Shown here: positions 8,707-16,680 of the stretch, piece by piece
How positions within the stretch are numbered: the first letter of the stretch is position 1
Layout of the letters: every line of letters begins with the position of its first letter
Source of the DNA: Planosporangium spinosum
GTDB taxonomy: Bacteria; Actinomycetota; Actinomycetes; Mycobacteriales; Micromonosporaceae
DNA length: 64,000 nt
Direction of reading: 5' to 3'
NCBI RefSeq assembly: GCF_049999945.1
Contig: NZ_JBLYUB010000035.1
Location: 1-64,000, forward strand
Notes under the pieces: model-generated
What the model saw: the letters and a program-made list of their open reading frames with translations, nothing else
Told to the model about the DNA's origin: nothing
The model's database searches: none
Made by a program: the position numbers and the translations under genes

Positions 8707-9392
8707 CCGCGATCCCGGCGCTGGTCCGCGCGCTGCAGTTCGGAGACTCCGCGTTCCCGGTCGGCGCGTTCGCGTTCTCCAACGGCCTGGAGTCGGCCGT
8801 CCAGGACCGGGTGGTCCACGACGCCGCGACGCTCGCCGAGTTCGTGCGTACCGCCACCCGTCAGGCAGCTACCTGCGACGGCGTCGCCCTGCTCGAGGCC
8901 CACCGGGCCGCCCGGTGCCGTGCTCCGGAACGGATCCGGGTGGCCGACCGGACGGTGCACGCGTACAAGCTCGGCGAGGAGGCGCGCGCCATGACCGTCC
9001 GCATGGGGCGCAAACTGGCCGAGGGCGCCGCGCGCGTCGTGGGCGGCCCGGCGCTGGACCGGTGGCTGCGCGAGATCACCGACGCGACCACGCCGGGGAC
9101 CTACCCGGTCGGCCTCGGGCTGGTGCTCGCCGAGACGGGGGTGGCCGAGCCGGACGCGTTCGCGGTCCACCAGCACGGGGTGGCGCTGATGATGCTCGGT
9201 GCGGCGCTGCGCCTGATGCCGCTGCACCACCTCGACGGCCAGGCCGTGCTGTACGCGGTGGACGCGGCGGTCGCCGGCGACTACCGGTCCGTCGCGGGCC
9301 TGACCCTGGCCGACATGTCGGCGTTCACCCCGCAACTGGACGTCCTGGCGGCCCGGCATGTGGGCGCGCACGTGCGGATGTTCATGAGTTGA
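8697..9392 (+). CDS. ureF: Urease accessory protein UreF
   Basis: A 231-residue UreF, part of the UreD-UreF-UreG activation complex that inserts nickel. It has the typical opening LQFGDSAFPVGAFAFSNGLE and the C-terminal block around LMPLHHLDGQAVLY. GTG starts at 8697 and 8703 both overlap the ureE stop, so translation is probably coupled. It ends 54 bases before ureG. Confidence 0.93.
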   Translation: MAVTAIPALVRALQFGDSAFPVGAFAFSNGLESAVQDRVVHDAATLAEFVRTATRQAATCDGVALLEAHRAARCRAPERIRVADRTVHAYKLGEEARAMTVRMGRKLAEGAARVVGGPALDRWLREITDATTPGTYPVGLGLVLAETGVAEPDAFAVHQHGVALMMLGAALRLMPLHHLDGQAVLYAVDAAVAGDYRSVAGLTLADMSAFTPQLDVLAARHVGAHVRMFMS

Positions 9393-9446
9393 CCGGCGTG
9401 GCGGCGGCACCGGGCGGGCCGGGAGAGCGAAGGCACGGAGGCGGGG

Positions 9447-10082
9447 ATGAAGACGATCGGTCGGATCGGCGTCGGCGGCCCGGTCGGCAGTGGCAAGACC
9501 GCCCTCATCGAGGCGATGGCACCGCGCCTGGTGGCCCGCGGGCTGAAGCTCGTCGTGGTCACCAACGACGTGGTGACCACCGAGGACGCCCGGCACGTGC
9601 GGGACGCGCTCGGCGGTGTCCTGGTACCCGAGCGGGTCGTCGGCGTCGAGACCGGTGCCTGTCCGCACACGGCGGTACGCGAGGACCCCAGCATGAACCT
9701 GGCCGCGGTGGAGGAGATGGAGGCGCGGTTCCCCGACACCGACGTCGTGCTGGTCGAGAGCGGGGGTGACAACCTCACGCTCACCTTCAGCCCGGCGTTG
9801 ATCGACTTCTTCGTCTACGTCATCGACGTCGCGGCCGGCGACAAGATCCCGCGCAAGGACGGCCCCGGCATCACCCGCTCGGACCTCCTCGTGATCAACA
9901 AGATCGACCTGGCCCCGTACGTGGGAGCCGACCTGGCGGTGATGGCGCGCGACGCCGCCGCCCTGCGCGGTGACCGGCCGGTGGCGTTCACCAACTGCAA
10001 GACCGGGGAAGGCGTCGACCGCCTGGTCGCGCTGATCGGGCGCGACGCCCTGTTCGACCTGCCGGCCGTGACCTGGACGTGA
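9447..10082 (+). CDS. ureG: Urease accessory GTPase UreG
   Basis: A 211-residue SIMIBI-class GTPase that powers nickel insertion. The P-loop GPVGSGKT is at residues 11-18, VETGACPHTAVRED carries the Cys-Pro-His nickel motif, and a NKIDL guanine-specificity motif follows. Length and order are those of the family. The ATG follows GGAGGCGGGG. Confidence 0.96.
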   Translation: MKTIGRIGVGGPVGSGKTALIEAMAPRLVARGLKLVVVTNDVVTTEDARHVRDALGGVLVPERVVGVETGACPHTAVREDPSMNLAAVEEMEARFPDTDVVLVESGGDNLTLTFSPALIDFFVYVIDVAAGDKIPRKDGPGITRSDLLVINKIDLAPYVGADLAVMARDAAALRGDRPVAFTNCKTGEGVDRLVALIGRDALFDLPAVTWT

Positions 10083-10086
10083 GCGC

Positions 10087-11001
10087 GTGCGCTCCCTGAA
10101 CGCGGTGCCCGAGCTGGCCCCCTACCACGACGAGCCGGCGCAGTTGCCCAGCGGCGCGTCCGGCAAGGACGGCTCCCTGCACCTCGGCTTCGCCCGCCGC
10201 GGGGCGCGCACGGCGCTGGTCGGCCTGCGGTACCGGCCGCCACTGCTGGTGCAGCGGGAACTGCACTGGGACGAGGAACTGCCGGACGCCGCGTGCGTGG
10301 TCGTCGTCGACACGGCCGGCGGCGTGGTGCAGGGCGACCGGTACACCGTCGACGTCGACCTGGGCGAGCGGGCCCGGGCCCACGTCACCACGCAGTCGGC
10401 CACCCGGATCCAGGAGATGGACGCCAACTACGCCAGCCAGGTCCAGCGCCTCGTGCTGCGCGACGGCGCCTACCTCGAGTACCTGCCCGAGCCGGTGATC
10501 CCGCACCGGCACAGCCGCTTCGTCACCCGTACCCACGTCCGCCTGCCGGAGACGGCCACCCTGGTGTACGCCGAGATCCTGCTGCCGGGGCGTACCCACT
10601 ACCGCACCGGGGAGGTGTTCGGCTACGACCTGTACTCGTGCGGGTTGAGTGCCAGCCGGCCGGACGGGACGCCGCTGTTCGCGGAGAAGTACCTGATCGA
10701 GCCGGGGCGGTGCAGCCCGGCCCGGCTCGGCGTGCTCGACGGGTACCGCGTCTTCGGCAACGTGCTGCTGCTGACCTCCGCGGCCGCCGCCGAGCGGGTA
10801 CTGGCCCGGGTCCCGGCGGTGGTGGACCGGGCGGGACGGCGGGCGGCGGGCGCGAGCCGGCTGCCGAACGGCGCCGGCCTGAGCTACCGGATCCTCGCCA
10901 TGGAGTCGGAGCCAGTCCGCGCGATGGTACGCGACTTCTGGTCGACCGCCCGGCGCGCGGTCACGGGCCGTCCGGCACCGCCGCCGTTCCCGTGGCGGTG
11001 A
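10087..11001 (+). CDS. ureD: Urease accessory protein UreD
   Basis: A 304-residue UreD (UreH) scaffold that binds apo-urease and recruits UreF and UreG. It contains conserved segments such as VVVDTAGGVVQGDRYTVDV, THVTTQSATRI-type sequence (here AHVTTQSATRI) and YLEYLPEPVIPHRHSR. The GTG start lies 4 bases after the ureG stop. ureD after ureG is common in actinobacterial urease operons. Confidence 0.92.
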   Translation: MRSLNAVPELAPYHDEPAQLPSGASGKDGSLHLGFARRGARTALVGLRYRPPLLVQRELHWDEELPDAACVVVVDTAGGVVQGDRYTVDVDLGERARAHVTTQSATRIQEMDANYASQVQRLVLRDGAYLEYLPEPVIPHRHSRFVTRTHVRLPETATLVYAEILLPGRTHYRTGEVFGYDLYSCGLSASRPDGTPLFAEKYLIEPGRCSPARLGVLDGYRVFGNVLLLTSAAAAERVLARVPAVVDRAGRRAAGASRLPNGAGLSYRILAMESEPVRAMVRDFWSTARRAVTGRPAPPPFPWR

Positions 11002-11057
11002 CCGGAGGACGCCAGGGCCGGTGGCTCACGGACGTGCGGTGAACAGGAAGTGAGGCG

Positions 11058-12161
11058 GTGACCGCAATGCGACTCCCGCACATGGAACACCGGCACCGGG
11101 ACCTGTCGCGTGACGGCACCGGGTACCGGGGCGTCCCGCACGTGGAACTCCCGGACAGCTGGTTCCGCGCCACCGAGCGGCACCGGGTGGTGCGCTTCGC
11201 CGACGACTGCCTGCGCGGGGCGTCCCAGGTGTTCCTGCAGAACAACGCGCTGACCGGCCTGATCATCCTGATCGCCGTCGGCTGGGGCGCGGCCGCCGCC
11301 GGGGTCCCGCAGGCCGCCGCCGGCGCCGTCGCCGGGCTGGTGGTGGGTACCGCCACGGCGACGCTGCTCAGGGTCCCGTACGCGGCGGTCCGGGACGGCC
11401 TCTTCGGCTTCAACCCGCTGCTGACCGGCCTCGCGCTGCCGATCTTCCTGAGAGCCACCCCGCTGCTGTGGGTGTACCTCGTGGTCGGCGCCGTGGTCAC
11501 CACCGTGGTGACCCTGGCCGTCAACGCGGTCTTCCGTACCTGGGAGGTTCCGGCGCTCACCTTCCCGTTCGTGCTCACCACCTGGCTGCTGCTGCTGGCG
11601 GCCTACCAATTCGGGCGGATCAGCACCGGCACTCTCGGGCCGCCGACGCTGCCGCACGGCGTCGACCCGAGGGCCGCGCGGGTACCGGTGACCGGGGCGT
11701 TCCTGACCCCCAGCCTGCTGCGGGATGTCTCGGAGGTGTTCCTGCTCGGCAGTTGGGTGGCCGGCCTGCTCATGCTGGTCGCGCTGGCGCTGAACTCGCT
11801 GTGGACGGCCGGCTGCGCCGTCGTCGGTGCCGTGGTGAGCACCGTGATCGCGGCGTGGTTCGGTGCCGGCGGCACGGCCGTCGCCGCGGGCCTGTACGGC
11901 TTCAGCGCGGTGCTCACCGCCGTCGCCCTGGGCGGCGTCTTCCTCCGCCCGTCCCGCCGGGCGATCCTGTATGCGCTGGTCGGGGTCGTGTTCACGGTCG
12001 TCGTCCAGGGGGCGCTCAACACCGCCCTGGCGCCGGTCGGCGTACCCTCCCTCACCGCCCCGTTCGTGTTCGTCACCTGGCTGTTCCTGCTGCCCAGGCG
12101 GGAGCTGGCGCCGACCGGGCACCGCGAGCTGCCCGACCACGACGTGACCGGGGCATGCTGA
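11058..12161 (+). CDS. Urea transporter (UT/SLC14 family)
   Basis: A 367-residue integral membrane protein of the urea transporter family, with two homologous halves. The first half has VFLQNNALTGLIIL and LFGFNPLLTGLAL; the second has LYGFSAVLTAVALGG. About ten hydrophobic segments are visible. It would pass urea down its gradient to the urease encoded just upstream; it lies 56 bases after ureD and is probably in the same operon. GTG 11058 or ATG 11067 may be used; GGAAGTGAGG lies upstream. The stop abuts, without gap, the stop of the convergent rhodanese gene. Confidence 0.9.
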   Translation: MTAMRLPHMEHRHRDLSRDGTGYRGVPHVELPDSWFRATERHRVVRFADDCLRGASQVFLQNNALTGLIILIAVGWGAAAAGVPQAAAGAVAGLVVGTATATLLRVPYAAVRDGLFGFNPLLTGLALPIFLRATPLLWVYLVVGAVVTTVVTLAVNAVFRTWEVPALTFPFVLTTWLLLLAAYQFGRISTGTLGPPTLPHGVDPRAARVPVTGAFLTPSLLRDVSEVFLLGSWVAGLLMLVALALNSLWTAGCAVVGAVVSTVIAAWFGAGGTAVAAGLYGFSAVLTAVALGGVFLRPSRRAILYALVGVVFTVVVQGALNTALAPVGVPSLTAPFVFVTWLFLLPRRELAPTGHRELPDHDVTGAC

Positions 12162-12560
12162 TCAGCGGCGTACGTCGGCCGGGCCGGACGTGAGCGGCAA
12201 CCCGGCGCGCTGCCACGCCTCGACCCCGCCGATCATGTCGGTGGCCCGCCACAGGCCGATGGCGCGCAGGCTCGCGGCGGCCAGGCTGGAGCTGTACCCC
12301 TGCCGGCACACCACCACGACCTGGACGTCGTGGTCGCTGGCCTCCGGGATGCGCGCGTCGCTGCGCGGATCCAGCCGCCACTCGAGCACCGTTCGGTCGA
12401 TCACCAGTGCCCCCGGCAGTTCGCCCTGCTCGCGGCGCTGGACCTCGGTACGGGTGTCGACGACCAGCGCACCGCCCCGCAGCGCCGTCTCGGTCTCCTG
12501 CGGGGTCAGCCGGCGTACCCCGGCGCGGGCCCGGGCGAGGACATGATCGATTCCTGGCAT
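12162..12560 (-). CDS. Rhodanese-domain protein
   Basis: A 132-residue single rhodanese domain. The persulfide-forming cysteine is C85 in VVVCRQGYSS, and the upstream VDTRTEVQR and downstream MIGGVEAWQRAGLP motifs are typical. It probably moves sulfane sulfur to an acceptor; the substrate cannot be told from sequence. It is a single gene, convergent with the urea transporter. Confidence 0.9.
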   Translation of the reverse strand: MPGIDHVLARARAGVRRLTPQETETALRGGALVVDTRTEVQRREQGELPGALVIDRTVLEWRLDPRSDARIPEASDHDVQVVVVCRQGYSSSLAAASLRAIGLWRATDMIGGVEAWQRAGLPLTSGPADVRR

Positions 12561-12789
12561 GGCGGGGACGGTACCCGGTACCGGCCCGGGCTACTCGGGG
12601 TGCGGGTCGATCGGAATTCGGGAGCCGGGCGCGCCGGCCGCCGGGACCGGTGCGAAGGTGCCACGGCTTCACCCGGGGGAGAGGTCCACACCTCGCCGAT
12701 CTGGCTGAGACGGCATTGACCTGGGGAACTATCCTGTTGATCACCCCCTGGGCGGCCGGGCCGCCCGTTGTAGTGACGAAGGACGGCAG
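12561..12789. promoter_or_regulatory. Divergent intergenic region, rhodanese / lipoprotein cassette
   Basis: Contains TTGACC at 12716-12721 and an inverted repeat, GGGCGGC at 12750-12756 with GCCGCCC at 12760-12766, shortly before the lipoprotein start. No good -10 element could be fixed, so promoter assignment is tentative. Confidence 0.35.
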
Positions 12790-13230
12790 ATGCCACCGAC
12801 CCGGAGGAAATCCGCTTCCGTGACCCTGGGCGTGACCTCGATGCTCGCGGTTGCGCTGACCACGACCGGGTGCTCGCGGCCGGCGCAGCGGGTGTCCGGC
12901 GAGTACGGCGCGGTGTGCGTCGACCCGAAGACCAACCAGCGCATCGACGACGACTACTGCGACGACGACCACCACTACCACTCGGGTGGCGGCTGGTACT
13001 TCATCCGGTCCGGGCGGCCCTACCCGGCGAAGGGCCAGCGGGTGTCCGGCGGTTCGTTCACCCGGCCCGCCGGCGGCTCCGCGGTCCGGTACGGCGGACT
13101 GTCCACGACCGGCGGCACGGTCACCGGCTCGTCCGGCACCAAGACAGGCAGCGGGACCGGCAGCAAGGCCGGCAGTGGCACGGTGTCGCGGGGCGGCTTC
13201 GGCGGCAAGGCCGGCGGGAGCGGCTCCTGA
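12790..13230 (+). CDS. YjfM/YgiB-like lipoprotein
   Basis: A 146-residue protein with a lipoprotein signal (hydrophobic stretch ending LTTTGC, Cys at about residue 28). A short Asp/His/Tyr-rich core follows (DDDYCDDDHHYHSGGGWYF), then a long Gly/Ser/Thr-rich tail. The composition and the position before a YgiC-like ligase match the DUF1190 (YgiB/YjfM) type. The assignment rests mainly on gene order and composition. The last base of its stop is the first base of the next start (TGATG), so the pair is translationally coupled. Confidence 0.6.
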   Translation: MPPTRRKSASVTLGVTSMLAVALTTTGCSRPAQRVSGEYGAVCVDPKTNQRIDDDYCDDDHHYHSGGGWYFIRSGRPYPAKGQRVSGGSFTRPAGGSAVRYGGLSTTGGTVTGSSGTKTGSGTGSKAGSGTVSRGGFGGKAGGSGS

Positions 13231-14429
13231 TGCGCCGGCACCGCTGCACGCCCCGGCCGGACTGGCGGCGAACCGTCGAGTCACAGGGCCTGGTCTTCCC
13301 CGTCACCGACCTTCCGGACGGCACCGAGGCGCCGTACTGGTACGAGTCGGCCTACTACGAGCTGACGATGGCGCAGGTCGAGGAGTTGGAGGAGACCACC
13401 GAGAACCTGCACCGGATGGCCGTCGAGGTGGGCCGGTTCCTCGCCACCGGCGCGATGGGCAACCTCGGCCTGCCCGCGCTCGCCCTCGACCTGGCCCGCG
13501 AGTCGCTGGTGAAGAACCCACCGTCCCTGTACGGCCGGTTCGACCTGCGTTACGACGGTACCGGCCCGGCGAAGCTGCTGGAGTACAACGCCGACACGCC
13601 GACCGGGCTGGTCGAGTCGGCTGTCGTCCAGTACTTCTGGGCCGAGGACGTCTTCGGTGACCGCGACCAGTGGAACAGCCTGCACGACCGGTTGGTGGCG
13701 GCCTGGCGGAACCAGTCGATGATGTTCCGGTCCCCGACGGTCCACTTCGCCCACAGCACCGCCGACACCAGCGGCGAGGAGTGGATGACGGTCGCGTACC
13801 TGCGCGACACCGCCGACCAGGCCGGGCTGCACACCGTCGGACTCACCGTCGAGGACATCGGCTACGACTCGGCGACCGGCCGGTTCGTCGACCTCGACGA
13901 GGCGCCCATCGACACCTGTTTCAAGCTGTACCCGTGGGAGGACATGCTCACCGAGCGGTTCGGCGTCTACGTCATGACCGACCCCGGCAGCGTCACCTGG
14001 CTGGAACCGCTGTGGAAGGTCCTGCTCAGCAACAAGGCGCTGCTGGCGGCCATGTGGCATCTCTACCCCGACCACCCGAACCTGCTCCCGGCGTACCTGG
14101 ACGCGCCCGGTCCGCTGACCGAGTGGGTGGCCAAGCCCCTGCACGGCCGGGAGGGCGACAACATCAGGATCCACGCCGACGGTGTGGAGCTGACCCAGCC
14201 CGGAGGGTACGGCGCCGAGGGGTGGTGCTACCAGCAGTGGGCGCCGCTGCCCGACTTCGACGGCAACAAGGCCGTCCTCGGCAGCTGGATCGTCGACGGC
14301 AACGCCGCCGGCCTGGGTATCCGGGAGTCCGACTCCTGGGTGACCGACTACTACGCCCGCTTCGTCCCGCACGTCATCGACGCCCCGCGCCCGGACAAGG
14401 CGACGGTCCGGCAGTGGCTGGACGAGTAG
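13230..14429 (+). CDS. Glutathionylspermidine synthase-like ATP-grasp ligase (YgiC/YjfC type)
   Basis: A 399-residue protein of the glutathionylspermidine-synthase C-terminal family. Typical segments are the N-terminal YWYESAYYELT, LLEYNADTPTGLVESAVVQ, and near the C-terminus VAKPLHGREGDNI and NKAVLGSWIVDG. It lacks the N-terminal amidase of E. coli Gss, so it resembles YgiC/YjfC, ATP-grasp enzymes thought to form an amide bond with an unknown acceptor (family knowledge). The ATG at 13230 overlaps the lipoprotein stop. The true substrate is unknown. Confidence 0.85.
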   Translation: MRRHRCTPRPDWRRTVESQGLVFPVTDLPDGTEAPYWYESAYYELTMAQVEELEETTENLHRMAVEVGRFLATGAMGNLGLPALALDLARESLVKNPPSLYGRFDLRYDGTGPAKLLEYNADTPTGLVESAVVQYFWAEDVFGDRDQWNSLHDRLVAAWRNQSMMFRSPTVHFAHSTADTSGEEWMTVAYLRDTADQAGLHTVGLTVEDIGYDSATGRFVDLDEAPIDTCFKLYPWEDMLTERFGVYVMTDPGSVTWLEPLWKVLLSNKALLAAMWHLYPDHPNLLPAYLDAPGPLTEWVAKPLHGREGDNIRIHADGVELTQPGGYGAEGWCYQQWAPLPDFDGNKAVLGSWIVDGNAAGLGIRESDSWVTDYYARFVPHVIDAPRPDKATVRQWLDE

Positions 14430-14502
14430 CGGCGCCCCGCCGCTGACGTACCCTCCCTTCCGCCCGTACCGCACCGTTCCCGCACGAAAGGCCCCGCCCG
14501 TC

Positions 14503-14922
14503 ATGCTCGCCAGCCTCGGCTACGCCGTCGCCTACACCGCCGTGGGTATCGCCCTGCTCACCGGTGGCTTCTTCGCCCTGGACCTGCTCACCCCCGGACG
14601 GCTCGGCAGGCACATCTACCACCACCGCAGCGTCAACGCCGGGATCGTGCTCGCCTCCGGGTTCCTCGGCATCGGCGCGATCACGTTCACCGCGATCTGG
14701 ACGAACGCCACCAACGGCTTCGGTAGCGCCCTGGCCTGGACAGTGGCGTTCGGAGTGTTCGGCATCGTGCTGCAGGCGGTCGCGTTTGTCGTGCTGGACC
14801 TCATCACACCCGGCCGGCTGGGCGAGATCGTGGTGGAGGTGCCGTTCCACCCGGCCAGCCTGGTCACCGCCGCGTCCCAGCTGGCCGTCTCCGCGATCAT
14901 CGTCGCCTCGATCACGCCCTGA
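14503..14922 (+). CDS. DUF350 membrane protein (YjfL-like)
   Basis: A 139-residue protein with four hydrophobic segments arranged as two similar halves; each half carries a LDL(L/I)TPGRLG motif (LDLLTPGRLGRHI and LDLITPGRLGEIV). This internal repeat is the DUF350 pattern. In other bacteria DUF350 genes sit beside YjfM- and YjfC-type genes, as here. It starts 73 bases after the ligase gene with GAAAGG upstream. Its function is unknown. Confidence 0.85.
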   Translation: MLASLGYAVAYTAVGIALLTGGFFALDLLTPGRLGRHIYHHRSVNAGIVLASGFLGIGAITFTAIWTNATNGFGSALAWTVAFGVFGIVLQAVAFVVLDLITPGRLGEIVVEVPFHPASLVTAASQLAVSAIIVASITP

Positions 14923-14995
14923 CCGGCGCGCACGGCGCGGAGCGCCAAGATCATCTCTGTGGTTCTCCGGAAGCCCGGAGGCGGAGCGGGGAGGT

Positions 14996-15448
14996 CTACG
15001 CGTCGCCGCGCAGCCGGCGCCACTCCGCCGCCGGCAGATCGACGTCGACGAGGTGGTCGAGCCCGTCCAGGCCGGCGACCGACAGCACGTCCGGCAGCGC
15101 GTCCGCGAACACGAAGTGACCGCTCTGCAGCGTGTCGCAGTGCTGGCAGCCGTTGGACAGGTGGTCGCCGCCGGCGGCGCGGCTGGACCGGACCTTCACC
15201 GGCGCGGCGACGTCGTACCGGCCGGCGGCGTGCAGCAGCCGCGCCGCCGTGCCGAGGGTCGACTCGTCGTCACAGGCCACCAGCCGGTCGGCGGTGGTCG
15301 CGGCGGCCGGATGCAGGCCGACCACGACCGTCGTCGGCCGTCCGCAGCTCCAGCACCGCAGGGTCAGCCCGCGGACCGTCACCCGCACCGTGCCCGGCGG
15401 GCCCCCGCGTGGATGGCCTGGCCCGTTCACGCCACTGTCGTCCCTCAC
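14996..15448 (-). CDS. Cys-rich protein of unknown function (zinc-ribbon-like)
   Basis: A 150-residue soluble protein with two pairs of cysteines, CWSC near residue 32 and CQHC near residue 101, spaced as in a zinc ribbon. The rest resembles no family I recognise. The start is uncertain: GTG 15448, or GTG 15430 (VNGPG). It reads on the same strand as the methyltransferase upstream of it, with 75 bases between. Confidence 0.6.
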   Translation of the reverse strand: MRDDSGVNGPGHPRGGPPGTVRVTVRGLTLRCWSCGRPTTVVVGLHPAAATTADRLVACDDESTLGTAARLLHAAGRYDVAAPVKVRSSRAAGGDHLSNGCQHCDTLQSGHFVFADALPDVLSVAGLDGLDHLVDVDLPAAEWRRLRGDA

Positions 15449-15523
15449 GGGCGGTGACCCTACGTCACCGTTACGACAGTTCTCCGTACCAGGTGTGGCC
15501 GGACCACGACTGTGCCCCGGGCC

Positions 15524-16399
15524 TCAGGAGCGGCCGGCGACCACGGCCGTGCCCAGCTCCTCGTCGGTGGTGACCGTCGGGGTGAGCCCGGCCGCGACGA
15601 ACGCGTCGACGGCCGCCTCCGCCTGGCCGGTGGACGTCTCCACCAGTAGGTGCCGGCGCGGCGCGAGCCAGTCCCGGGCCGCGGCGGCCACCCGGCGCAG
15701 GACGTCGAGGCCGTCGCGGCCGCCGTCCAGGGCCACCAGCGGCTCGTGCAGCCGCGCCTCCGGCGGGAGGAACCCCACCTCGTCGGTGGGTACGTACGGG
15801 ACGTTCGCCACCAGGACGTCGACGCGGCCGCGCAGCCGGGCCGGGAGGGGGCCGTACAGGTCGCCGGCGTACACCCGGCCGCCGAGCGGTGCGAGGTTGC
15901 GCCGCGCGCACCGCACCGCGGCGGGTTCGACGTCCACGGCGTACAGCGTGACGTCACCGACGAGCGTCGCCACCGCCAGGCCCACCGCGCCCGAACCGCA
16001 GGCCAGGTCTACGATGGTGGCGCCCGGCGGGGCGAGCGCCGCGGCCCGCCGTGCCAGCAGTTCGGTGCGGCTTCGGGGCACGAAGACCCCCGGGTCGACC
16101 GCGATCCGCAGCCCGCAGAAGGCGGCCCAGCCGACGACGTGTTCCAGTGGCAGTCCGGTGACCCGCTGGTCGACCATGGCCCGCAGTGCCGCCGGGGTCG
16201 GTGCGGACTCGACGAGGATGCGCGCCTCGTCCTCGGCGAACACGCACCCGGCGGTGCGCAACGTGCGGACGATGGCGGTCCGGCTCAACGCCGGATCGGG
16301 GTGGTGTGGCGGCAATGGGTAATAACCTTCCGGGAGGCCAAGGGGCGCTCCCGCGGTTACCGTCGCGTCGCCTGGCGCGGCGGAGCCGCCTGGCCGCAC
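15524..16399 (-). CDS. PrmC/HemK-like class I methyltransferase
   Basis: A 291-residue SAM-dependent methyltransferase. It has a helical N-terminal part, a FVPRSRTELL linker, the SAM-binding motif VDLACGSGAVG (about 130-140) and the catalytic-loop motif NVPY at 199-202. PrmC enzymes that methylate release-factor glutamine have NPPY; here the first proline is valine. It is therefore more likely a PrmC paralogue with another target than the canonical release-factor enzyme (inference). The GTG start is uncertain. Confidence 0.78.
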   Translation of the reverse strand: MRPGGSAAPGDATVTAGAPLGLPEGYYPLPPHHPDPALSRTAIVRTLRTAGCVFAEDEARILVESAPTPAALRAMVDQRVTGLPLEHVVGWAAFCGLRIAVDPGVFVPRSRTELLARRAAALAPPGATIVDLACGSGAVGLAVATLVGDVTLYAVDVEPAAVRCARRNLAPLGGRVYAGDLYGPLPARLRGRVDVLVANVPYVPTDEVGFLPPEARLHEPLVALDGGRDGLDVLRRVAAAARDWLAPRRHLLVETSTGQAEAAVDAFVAAGLTPTVTTDEELGTAVVAGRS

Positions 16400-16680
16400 G
16401 GTGGGAGCACCCCGCCGGTCGTGACGAGAATCGGTCCCACCTCCTCGCGGTAGCAGCGGTTGAGTGCGCCGACGTTACCACGGCGGACCGTGCCCCGGCG
16501 GACATCGGTTCATTCCACGCCGTCGTTGGGGGTCGTCGGGTGAACGTGCGGAACATGTCCGTCGGCGGACGTCACCGCCCGGCGATTGGCGCCCGCGCGT
16601 ACGCGCGCGACGATGTTCTCGTACCCTCGCAGGCACCACGTCGGTGATCCCGAGTGGGCCACCGTCACGATCGGAAATTG

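Noticed and set aside
12870..13229. N-terminal extension of the YgiC-like ligase
   Set aside because: It is the shadow of the lipoprotein gene; ATG 13230 gives the family start and overlaps the lipoprotein stop.
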